NCBI GenBank assembly: GCA_039636795.1
Contig: CP143430.1
Location: forward strand, 5,270,001-5,334,000
DNA length: 64,000 bases
Direction: 5' to 3'
Source of the DNA: Micrococcaceae bacterium Sec5.1
GTDB lineage: Bacteria; Actinomycetota; Actinomycetes; Actinomycetales; Micrococcaceae
A program made the translations under genes and the position numbers. This document shows, piece after piece, positions 16,733 through 23,636 of the stretch (the stretch's first letter is position 1; the number at the start of each line of letters is the position of its first letter). The notes under the pieces are model-generated. The model saw only the letters and a list, made by a program, of their open reading frames with translations. It was not told where the DNA came from and made no database searches.

Positions 16733-17343
16733 GGCCGGTTTTCGCTTGCAGGTGAGTCCGCGTTGACGCTGGTTTCCAGCGAACCGTCCTGCTGGAAATC
16801 CAGGAATACGGTCTCATCGCCGCCCTGCAGCCGGATGTCCCAGGTGAGTCCGCCGTCGGGGTCGCGACGGGCGATCAGGGTCTTGCGACGCTCGGGATCC
16901 AGGGAGCTAAGGAGCGGATCGTTGGCCAGCGCTTCCTCATTTTCCGGAAGATACACGCGGGTGAAAAGGCGGTTCATGAGGCCGCGGGCAAAGACCGCCA
17001 CGGAGATGAACGGGGCCGAACCCGGCGAGGTGGGTCCGGGGTTGACGGTAGTGAACGTGTAAACGCCGGAGTTGCCCACGGAGCCGCGGCCCCAGCCGGT
17101 GAAGGTGTAGCCATTCCGGACCAGGGAGCCGGTGCGCTGGACGATGTTGCCCTCGGAGTCCGGCTGCCAAATTTCAAGGATGGCGTCCGGGATGGTGTTG
17201 CCGGCGCCGTCGTAGACCGTGCCTTGGAGGCGGATGCTTCCCGGGCTGCCCGGGGCGAGGAGTTCGTTGTCCTTGTTAAACGGGAGGGCGTAACCGTAGA
17301 AGGGTCCGACGGTCTGGCCCGGTGTGGGTGTCAGCTTGCTCAT
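16729..17343 (-). CDS. pcaG: Protocatechuate 3,4-dioxygenase, alpha subunit
   Basis: 204 aa intradiol dioxygenase fold. Seen are 'TPGQTVGPFYGYALPF', 'DAILEIWQPDSEG', 'FTGWGRGSVGNSGVYTFTTVNPG', 'FISVAVFARGLMNRLFTRVYLP'. The alpha subunit lacks the iron ligands, which sit in the beta subunit next door. Together they open protocatechuate to 3-carboxy-cis,cis-muconate. The ATG follows the pcaH stop by four bases, with GAGGAG spanning that stop. Confidence 0.93.
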   Translation of the reverse strand: MSKLTPTPGQTVGPFYGYALPFNKDNELLAPGSPGSIRLQGTVYDGAGNTIPDAILEIWQPDSEGNIVQRTGSLVRNGYTFTGWGRGSVGNSGVYTFTTVNPGPTSPGSAPFISVAVFARGLMNRLFTRVYLPENEEALANDPLLSSLDPERRKTLIARRDPDGGLTWDIRLQGGDETVFLDFQQDGSLETSVNADSPASENRP

Positions 17344-17347
17344 GTGC

Positions 17348-18217
17348 TTACTCCTCGTCCCCGGCGTCGCCGAATGCTTCGTTCTCTGTCCAAGTCCGCT
17401 TGGAGCCGGTCAGGATGATGTCCCACTTGTAGCCAAGGGCCCATTCGGGGCTCGTCAGCTCGTGGTCGTACTCAGCCACCAGGCGGTCGCGGGCCTCCTG
17501 GTCCACGATGGACTGGTAGATGGGGTCCAGCGGGAAGAGCTGATCGCCCGGGAAGTACATCTGGGTGACGATGCGCTGCGTGAACTCCGAGCCGAACATG
17601 GAGAAGTGGATGTGGGCCGGGCGCCAGGCGTTCAGGTGGTTCTTCCACGGGTACGCGCCGGGTTTGATGGTGGTGAAGCTGTATGAGCCGTCGTCACCGG
17701 TGATGCAGCGGCCGACGCCGGTGAAGTTCGGGTCCAGCGGTGCGGGGTGCTGGTCGCGCTTGTGGATGTAGCGGCCGGCTGCGTTGGCCTGCCAGATTTC
17801 CACGAGCTGGCCCGCAACCGGGCGGCCGTCGCCATCAAGAACGCGGCCAGCAACGATGATGCGCTCACCTTGCGGCTCACCGTTGTGCTGGATGGTCAGG
17901 TCCGATTCCAGCGCGTGCACGTCCTGGTGGCCGAACGCGGGCGAGAATAGCTCGATCGTCTCCGGGTCCGCGTGGTGCAGGCTCTTGGTCGGGTGGCGCA
18001 GGATGCTGCTGCGGTACGGAGCGTAGTCCAGCCGGGGCATGGTCTCCGGCGCCTTGCCGTTCTTGAGTGCCTCCGCATAGCGGTCCCCGATGCCCTTCAT
18101 CTCAGCACTGAGATCCGCCTGGGTTTCCACTTTCTTGGAATCATGGGCGGCGTGCGGCTCAGCGGGAGGCACGAGTTCCTCGGATTCGAGCGCTTCTGCT
18201 GTCTGTTCTTGTGGCAC
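17348..18217 (-). CDS. pcaH: Protocatechuate 3,4-dioxygenase, beta subunit
   Basis: 289 aa. The Fe(III) ligands are visible as Tyr in 'AGRYIHKRD', Tyr in 'PGAYPWKNH', and two His in 'RPAHIHFSMFG'. The core starts at about residue 60 ('RLDYAPYRSSILRHPTK'); an acidic N-terminal extension of some 45 residues makes it longer than the usual 235-240 aa. The start is GTG at 18217 with AAAGGAG six bases upstream. It is the catalytic partner of PcaG and is preceded by the dehydroshikimate dehydratase gene that makes its substrate. Confidence 0.93.
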   Translation of the reverse strand: MPQEQTAEALESEELVPPAEPHAAHDSKKVETQADLSAEMKGIGDRYAEALKNGKAPETMPRLDYAPYRSSILRHPTKSLHHADPETIELFSPAFGHQDVHALESDLTIQHNGEPQGERIIVAGRVLDGDGRPVAGQLVEIWQANAAGRYIHKRDQHPAPLDPNFTGVGRCITGDDGSYSFTTIKPGAYPWKNHLNAWRPAHIHFSMFGSEFTQRIVTQMYFPGDQLFPLDPIYQSIVDQEARDRLVAEYDHELTSPEWALGYKWDIILTGSKRTWTENEAFGDAGDEE

Positions 18218-18253
18218 AGTCGGCTCCTTTCGGTTGATGGCTTCGTTACGGGT

Positions 18254-20125
18254 CTAGATGCGGTGCAGCGAGTCGTATTGGACGGCGTGGCGCACCGGCG
18301 CGTTGGGCGCTCCGTAGCCGTCGTAGTTGCCGCGGCGTTCCACCATTTCGAAGAAAACGCTGCCAACCGTGGCGGTGTAGAAGTGGAGGAATTCTCCGTT
18401 GGCGTCGCGGTCGTACAGGAGATTGAGCTCCTTGAGGGTGGCCAGGAATTCCGGTTCAAGATCGAACCGCGCGTCCAAGTCTTCGTAATAGTTGGCGGGG
18501 ATCTGCAGGAACTCGAGGCCCCGATCGCGGGCCGCCCGGGCTGCACCCACGAGGTCGTCCACGGCGAACGCGATGTGTTCCTGGTACGTTTTGCGGGCAG
18601 TCTGCGTCTGCTGTGCCGGTGCCAGGTTCAGCACCAGCCTGACTGAGCCGTTCGAGGTCTCCATGACCTGTGAGCGCACCAGGCCGCTGGGGCTCGGAAC
18701 CTCAGCGAATGGCTGCGGCTCAAGGGCCAGGGCGCTGGTGTAGAACAGGACGGCTTCGTCGAAGTGCTGCCACGGCTGGGCCAGATTTACGTGGTCAATC
18801 ACTGCGTTTTGCACGTTGGAAACGTGTTCCAGCCCCTCGCCAAACTCGTGCGTCCAGGCGGCGGTCCCGTCCGGGCTGCCCTGGCACAGGAAGATTTCGG
18901 TGGAGTCCGGGGCGGAGATGCCTTGGAACACTTCCTCGTCAGCCTGGACCTTGCGTGCCACGACTGGCGCCTTGAGTTGTTGGGCGCGAGCGGAGGCAAT
19001 CACTGGAGAGTCGACGTCGAAACCTAGGGCGGCAATAGCCGGTTCGGCGTGCTGTGCTGCTTGCTCGTTGATGATTACGCGCGCCTGGCCCATGGTCCAG
19101 AGCTGGACGTCCTTAGTGCGGTGGCGGCCCTCGAACTCGAAGCCAAGCTGGCCGAGGAGTTTCTCAAGCTGGGCGGTGTCGTCGGCCTTGACCTCTGCGA
19201 AGTTGAAGCCGGCTGGCTCGTTCACCTTTGGCAAGGTGGCCAGTTCCATGGGATAACGACGCCGGGAGGCGCTTCCGTTCCCGGCGGCGGAATCCGCGGA
19301 GGTGCTTTCGAGCCACTTGGCGCTCTGCTCCTCCAGCCAGATCAGGGAACGCATGGCGTCCACGGCCGTCCGTTCGACGTCGGACTGGCGGAAGACATCG
19401 TTGAAAACTTCCAGCGAAACCGGACCTGTATAGCCGGCGCGGACCACGTGGCCCATGAACTTGGCAAGCTCGAACTGACCCTCGCCAGGGAAAACGCGGT
19501 AGTGGCGGCTCCAGGACAGCACATCCATCGAGAGCTTGGGTGCGTCGGCAACCTGGACGAAGAAGATCTTCTCCGCGGTGATCTTCTCGATCGGCGCAGT
19601 GTCCCAGTCGCGGGAGAGGATGTGGAAGGAGTCCAGGCACGTGCCGAGGTTGGGGTGGTCAACCATCTCGACCAAGCGATACGCGTGCTCGTAATCGTTG
19701 ACGTACTTCCCCCAGGCCAATGCTTCGTAGGCAACTTTGACGCCGTGGTCCCCCGCCAGTTCAGCAAGCTCTGCCAGTTGGGAGGCACGAAGTTCGTCGT
19801 CATCAATGGTTGCCGTCGCCACGTTGGAGCAGACCAGGATGGTGTCCATGCCCAGGCGTTCCATCAGGTTGAACTTCGCCTCGGCCCTGCGAAGGTTGGC
19901 TTTGAGCAGGTCCGGAGTGACGCCGTCGAAATCGCGGAACGGCTGGTACAGGTCCAGACCCAAGCCGAGATCGGCGGCCATTTTTCGCACATCTTCGGGG
20001 CTGAGCGGCGAGGTGACGAGGTCCTGCTCGAAGATTTCGATGCCGTCAAACCCCGCGATTGCGCAGGCCTGCATCTTCTCTTTCAGTGTTCCGGAGAGGC
20101 AGACGGTAGCGATTCCGGTTCGCAT
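18254..20125 (-). CDS. quiC1: 3-dehydroshikimate dehydratase fused to an HPPD-like VOC domain (QuiC1/QsuB type)
   Basis: 623 aa two-domain enzyme. Residues 1 to about 285 are a sugar-phosphate isomerase-like TIM barrel with the four metal ligands at E134, D165, Q191 and E239, exactly where they are in Pseudomonas QuiC1. The C-terminal half (about 300-623) resembles 4-hydroxyphenylpyruvate dioxygenase and keeps a His-His-Glu triad ('IDHVNLA', 'EHIAFAV', 'FFEMVER'). It dehydrates 3-dehydroshikimate to protocatechuate. The role of the HPPD-like half is not settled; some homologues may have a second reaction. It overlaps aroE by one base (TGATG), tying the two steps together. Confidence 0.92.
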   Translation of the reverse strand: MRTGIATVCLSGTLKEKMQACAIAGFDGIEIFEQDLVTSPLSPEDVRKMAADLGLGLDLYQPFRDFDGVTPDLLKANLRRAEAKFNLMERLGMDTILVCSNVATATIDDDELRASQLAELAELAGDHGVKVAYEALAWGKYVNDYEHAYRLVEMVDHPNLGTCLDSFHILSRDWDTAPIEKITAEKIFFVQVADAPKLSMDVLSWSRHYRVFPGEGQFELAKFMGHVVRAGYTGPVSLEVFNDVFRQSDVERTAVDAMRSLIWLEEQSAKWLESTSADSAAGNGSASRRRYPMELATLPKVNEPAGFNFAEVKADDTAQLEKLLGQLGFEFEGRHRTKDVQLWTMGQARVIINEQAAQHAEPAIAALGFDVDSPVIASARAQQLKAPVVARKVQADEEVFQGISAPDSTEIFLCQGSPDGTAAWTHEFGEGLEHVSNVQNAVIDHVNLAQPWQHFDEAVLFYTSALALEPQPFAEVPSPSGLVRSQVMETSNGSVRLVLNLAPAQQTQTARKTYQEHIAFAVDDLVGAARAARDRGLEFLQIPANYYEDLDARFDLEPEFLATLKELNLLYDRDANGEFLHFYTATVGSVFFEMVERRGNYDGYGAPNAPVRHAVQYDSLHRI

Positions 20126-21039
20126 CAGTGACCCGCCTTCGTCAGCTCAGGGGCCAGCGAGGCTGCGGCATCTTCCACGGCGATCAGCTCCAGGAAGTGT
20201 GCCCGCATGCGGTCGCGATCGGCGTCGCGTCCGGTGAAGAGCTGGAAAGCGTCGGCCGCCTGACCGACCGCCATCCTGCCGCCGTCGAGGACGTCGCAAC
20301 CCTTGGCGCGCGCCTCGCGGACCAGGCGTGTGTCGATCGGCCGGTAAACGATGTCGGCAACCCAGTGGCGCGGTTCCAGGAGGTCGATGTCCAGGGGCAG
20401 TCCCGGATGGGCGGCCATACCAATGGGGGTGCAGTGCACCAGGCCGTCCGCGAGCGGCATGATCTGCGGCAAGTCAGTGGGAGTGCGCGGCGTGACTGTG
20501 GCCGCCGGGAAAAGTCCGCCTAGTTCCTCGGCACGATCGGCTGCGCGGGCTGCATCCATGTCCACGAGGTCCAGCACGCCGACCCCGGCCTTGAGCAACG
20601 CGTAGGCGACGGCGGACCCGGCACCGCCAGCACCCAGCTGGACAACGTGGTCGCGCTTCGCCCCGGGCAGGCCGTCGGCGAGCGCCGAGCCGAAGCCGGA
20701 GAAGTCAGTGTTGTGGCCGATGAACCGACCATCCTGGATCAGGACTGTATTGACAGCACCCAGCCTGTGGGCGTCGTCGGAAATTTCGTCGAGATGCTCC
20801 AGTACCAACTGCTTGCACGGGTGCGTGATGTTCAGGCCGTTGAAGCCCATGCGCTGGGCTGCGGTGAGGAGATCCCCGACGGCGGTGGCCGGCAACGCAA
20901 GTTCCAGCAGATCGATGGGGCGGTACAGCAAGCGAAGGCCCTGCACGTCGGCTTCGCGTTCGTGCATGGGCGGCGTGAGCGAGGGCATGACGCCTTCGCC
21001 TATGAGGCCCACCAGAACGGACTCGGCTCGGTTGCTCAT
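20125..21039 (-). CDS. Quinate/shikimate dehydrogenase (AroE/QsuD type)
   Basis: 304 aa. Catalytic Lys is in 'NITHPCKQ' and Asp in 'GHNTDFSGFG'. The Rossmann motif is 'LGAGGAGSAVAYAL', followed by 'DMDAARAADR': the Asp after the second strand, in place of the NADP-binding Asn-Arg-Thr, suggests NAD use and hence a catabolic quinate/shikimate dehydrogenase rather than the biosynthetic AroE. It oxidises shikimate (and likely quinate) to the dehydro acids used by QuiC1. No separate quinate dehydratase (aroD/quiB) gene lies in this cluster, so 3-dehydroquinate must be handled elsewhere. First gene of the cluster; PcaR-like boxes lie upstream. Confidence 0.9.
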   Translation of the reverse strand: MSNRAESVLVGLIGEGVMPSLTPPMHEREADVQGLRLLYRPIDLLELALPATAVGDLLTAAQRMGFNGLNITHPCKQLVLEHLDEISDDAHRLGAVNTVLIQDGRFIGHNTDFSGFGSALADGLPGAKRDHVVQLGAGGAGSAVAYALLKAGVGVLDLVDMDAARAADRAEELGGLFPAATVTPRTPTDLPQIMPLADGLVHCTPIGMAAHPGLPLDIDLLEPRHWVADIVYRPIDTRLVREARAKGCDVLDGGRMAVGQAADAFQLFTGRDADRDRMRAHFLELIAVEDAAASLAPELTKAGH

Positions 21040-21125
21040 CCTAAAGCTCCTTTGACTTCAGCACCGCGGGCTGTTGGCGCTTTTCGGGCGCCGCCTGACC
21101 GGGTGCTATTTAGATTACTACAAGT

Positions 21126-21159
21126 GTTCATATTCCGCACGCTTGTTCTTATCGCGAAC
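21126..21159. promoter_or_regulatory. Two PcaR-like operator boxes upstream of the aroE-quiC1-pca operon
   Basis: Two tandem 15-mers, GTTCATATTCCGCAC (21126-21140) and GTTCTTATCGCGAAC (21145-21159), are spaced 19 bp apart. Both fit GTTC-N7-GNAC, close to the 15-bp site GTTCGATAATCGCAC known for PcaR in Pseudomonas putida. They lie 87-120 bp upstream of the aroE start. The regulator could be the pcaR gene at the end of the same operon or the adjacent second IclR gene. Assignment rests on motif resemblance only. Confidence 0.55.
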
Positions 21160-21173
21160 ATTTCTGCCAACCT

Positions 21174-21245
21174 CACCCAAACCAAGTAGCAATAGTGCGC
21201 GTTTTGGACCTTCTAAACGCGCTTAACAGCGACCTAGTTGGGTTA
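21174..21245. repeat. Palindromic repeat, CCCAASTAG family, copy 2
   Basis: An imperfect inverted repeat has arms of about 30 nt (21174-21204 and 21215-21244) around a 10-nt loop. Read on the minus strand it follows the IclR stop codon directly: TAA then CCCAACTAGGTCGCTG, then AAGCGCGTTT. The same CCCAA(C/G)TAGGTCGC and GCGCGTT blocks recur at 50148-50217. It sits between the second IclR gene and the pca promoter and may act as a 3'-end structure. Confidence 0.7.
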
Positions 21246-22013
21246 GCGCTGGGGCAGGCGGGCCGCGAGTTCAGCCGCGGCCTCCTGCAACGTGGGTACG
21301 TGGGCGATGAGTTCGTCCATGGTGAGACGAAAAACCGGCACGGCCGTGGCAAGAGACGCAAAGGCGTGGCCCTGGGAATTGAGGACCGGCACCGCGACGG
21401 CGCGCATGCCGATCTCGTTTTCTTCATCCATCACCGCATAGCCCTGCCGGCGCACCTGCTCAATCTCCGCCCGGAATGCGGCCCGGTCGGTAATGGAGCG
21501 CTCAGTGAGAGGCTCCAAAGGCAACTCTTCGAGCAGTCGTTCGCGTTCGGCGTCGTTCTCAAAAGCGACAATCGCCTTGCCCACGGACGTCGTGTGCAGC
21601 GCACCCAGATGGCCGGGATCGCTCGTGACGCGGAAAGTCTTGGGGCCGTCCACCTTATTGACGGTCAGATGATGGTTGCCGTCGCGCACGGAGAGGATGG
21701 TTGCCTCCTCGGTCTTCTCGGTGACGCGCTGGAGTACAGGAAGGGCGGTTGCTGCGAAGCCGTGGTGGTTGGACACCCGCTGGCCCAGCTGGAAAACCCG
21801 CAACCCCAGGTGATATCGACGGCCGTCGGGCTCGTAGTCGACGAATCCATCGCGCGTCAGCGAGCCGAGCAGGCGGTACGTCGTACTGAACGGAAGTCCT
21901 GCACTTCTGGCCAGATCCGCGGCACTCGCGCCCTTGGGCTCATTTCCCAGCAATACCAACAGGCCCAGGGCCTTGCCGACCATGTCGGTCTTTGTGTCCT
22001 CTTTCACACTCAT
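21243..22013 (-). CDS. IclR-family transcriptional regulator
   Basis: 256 aa. A winged helix-turn-helix covers residues 10-75 ('ALGLLVLLGNEPKGASAADLARSAGL', 'TTYRLLGSLTRDGFV') and an IclR ligand domain follows ('LGALHTTSVGKAIVAF', 'GYAVMDEENEIGMRAVAVPVL'). It faces the divergent shikimate-type permease gene across 202 bp that carries a clean 19-bp palindrome, its probable operator. It likely controls the permease, itself and possibly the quinate/shikimate genes on its other side. Start ATG at 22013. Confidence 0.85.
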   Translation of the reverse strand: MSVKEDTKTDMVGKALGLLVLLGNEPKGASAADLARSAGLPFSTTYRLLGSLTRDGFVDYEPDGRRYHLGLRVFQLGQRVSNHHGFAATALPVLQRVTEKTEEATILSVRDGNHHLTVNKVDGPKTFRVTSDPGHLGALHTTSVGKAIVAFENDAERERLLEELPLEPLTERSITDRAAFRAEIEQVRRQGYAVMDEENEIGMRAVAVPVLNSQGHAFASLATAVPVFRLTMDELIAHVPTLQEAAAELAARLPQR

Positions 22014-22021
22014 GCTTAGAT

Positions 22022-22132
22022 GCTCTCACATCGTGAGAGCTATTTCTAGATAGTGGGGACAAGTCTTGACAAGTGACCCCAGTCACGGCCACTATTGCTG
22101 TATTGCACAAGTAGCTCTCACCATGTGGTTAC
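22022..22132. promoter_or_regulatory. IclR-type operator pair between regulator and permease genes
   Basis: Site 1 is a perfect palindrome GCTCTCAC-ATC-GTGAGAGC at 22022-22040, nine bases upstream of the IclR start. Site 2 at 22114-22132, GCTCTCAC-CAT-GTGGTTAC, has the same left arm, spacer length and GTG, with a decayed right arm. The sites are 92 bp apart, allowing joint control of both divergent genes. The link to the adjacent regulator is inferred from position. Confidence 0.7.
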
Positions 22133-22215
22133 TTTGGGATTGATCCGGCCGCACCTCGCTCTGGTCTTCCCGCAGAAGCCAGACCCGCGACATCGTCGTC
22201 ACAGAAGGAACACCC

Positions 22216-23538
22216 ATGAGCCACACAATGCCGTCAGCGACGCCAGGCACAGTTACCCCAGCAGGAACACCCAAGAAGGCGGCACTCGCCAGCTTCCTGG
22301 GAAGCGCAGTGGAGTACTACGACTTCTTCATCTTCGGCTCCGCCGCAGCCCTGATTTTCCCGCACGTGTTCTTCCCGGACGCGGACACCAACGCATCGAT
22401 CATGTCCTTCGCAACGTTCGGCTTCGCCTACGTTGCCCGCCCTGTGGGCGCTGTCATCCTGGGCCACTTCGGCGACAGGATCGGCCGGCAGAAGGTCCTC
22501 ATGTTCACACTGGTCCTGATGGGTGCCGCGACTTTCGTGATCGGCTGCCTCCCGGACTTCAAGACCATTGGCTGGTGGGCTCCCGTCCTGCTGGTACTTG
22601 CCCGCCTTGCCCAAGGTCTTTCGGCTGCCGGTGAGCAGGCCGGTGCCTCGTCAATGACACTGGAGCACGCTCCGGACAACCGCCGCTCGTTCTTCACCTC
22701 GTGGACACTGACCGGCACCCAAGGCGGCCAGATTTTGGCAGCGCTCGTCTTCATTCCAGTACTCGCGCTCCCGGACGAGATCAAATACGGCATTGGCTGG
22801 CGCATCCCGTTCTGGCTCAGTGCCGTAGTAGTCATCGTGGCGTTCTTCATCCGACGCACCCTGCACGAGCCGCCGGCATTCGCCGAGGCCAAGAAGAACA
22901 ACCAGATCGCCAAGCTGCCCATTGCCGATCTCCTCAAGCTGCACTGGCGCGACGTCCTCCGCGTGGTGTGCTGCGCCTTCATCGCCGCCGTGAGTACCGT
23001 ATTTGGAACTCTGGCCATCAAGTACGCACAGGACGTGGCCCACGTCAGCGGCACCATCACGTTGTGGCTCGTTGTAGTAGCCAACATTGTGGCCCTCGGT
23101 ACCCAGCCGCTGTTCGGCATGCTCGCGGACAAGATCGGCCGCAAGCCCGTCTTCATCTACGGCGCCATCGCCAGCGCCATCATGACTCCGGTGTTCCTGC
23201 TGACTTTGGAATCGGGAGTCGTCCCGCTCATGTTCCTGGTCTCCGTGGTGTTCTTCTCCTTCGGGTATGCAGCCGCCAACGCCGTGTGGCCGTCCTTCTA
23301 CGGTGAAATGTTCAGCACCAAGGTCCGCTTCTCCGGTTTGGCCATCGGTACGCAGCTCGGCTTCCTCATGGCCGGCTTTGCTCCGACCATCGTCACCGCC
23401 CTCGGCGGCACCAAGCCTGGCGGTTGGGTCCAGATCTCCATCTTCACCGCTGTCATCTGCGTGATCGCAGCGGTCTCAGCCATGACGGCACGCGAGTCAG
23501 CAAAGGTCCCGACGGCGGAACTCGGCTTGCACAAGTAA
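22216..23538 (+). CDS. MFS metabolite:H+ symporter (MHS family), shikimate/quinate-type permease
   Basis: 440 aa, about twelve membrane segments. The first segment carries the MHS mark 'GSAVEYYDFFIFGSAAAL', the loop 2-3 motif is 'GHFGDRIGRQKVL', and the loop 8-9 copy is 'GMLADKIGRKPVF'; 'GEQAGASSMTLEHAP' is also typical. Related permeases are ShiA and PcaT. Next to shikimate dehydrogenase and dehydroshikimate dehydratase genes it most likely imports shikimate, quinate or dehydroshikimate. RBS AGAAGGAA; a strong terminator follows at 23582. Confidence 0.88.
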   Translation: MSHTMPSATPGTVTPAGTPKKAALASFLGSAVEYYDFFIFGSAAALIFPHVFFPDADTNASIMSFATFGFAYVARPVGAVILGHFGDRIGRQKVLMFTLVLMGAATFVIGCLPDFKTIGWWAPVLLVLARLAQGLSAAGEQAGASSMTLEHAPDNRRSFFTSWTLTGTQGGQILAALVFIPVLALPDEIKYGIGWRIPFWLSAVVVIVAFFIRRTLHEPPAFAEAKKNNQIAKLPIADLLKLHWRDVLRVVCCAFIAAVSTVFGTLAIKYAQDVAHVSGTITLWLVVVANIVALGTQPLFGMLADKIGRKPVFIYGAIASAIMTPVFLLTLESGVVPLMFLVSVVFFSFGYAAANAVWPSFYGEMFSTKVRFSGLAIGTQLGFLMAGFAPTIVTALGGTKPGGWVQISIFTAVICVIAAVSAMTARESAKVPTAELGLHK

Positions 23539-23581
23539 GTCGCCGCAGCTGCACCTGTACTTATTTGGCGCAGGCAATGGG

Positions 23582-23616
23582 AAAGCCCGGAATGTCCTCT
23601 GACATTCCGGGCTTTT
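23582..23616. terminator. Bidirectional rho-independent terminator
   Basis: A perfect 15-bp stem (23582-23596 with 23601-23615) around the tetraloop CTCT, starting AAAGCCCGG and ending CCGGGCTTTT. A-tract and T-tract on either side make it work for both the permease gene and the convergent protease gene, whose stop is at 23637. Confidence 0.92.
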
Positions 23617-23636
23617 CCTGTCCACCACAGAACTAC

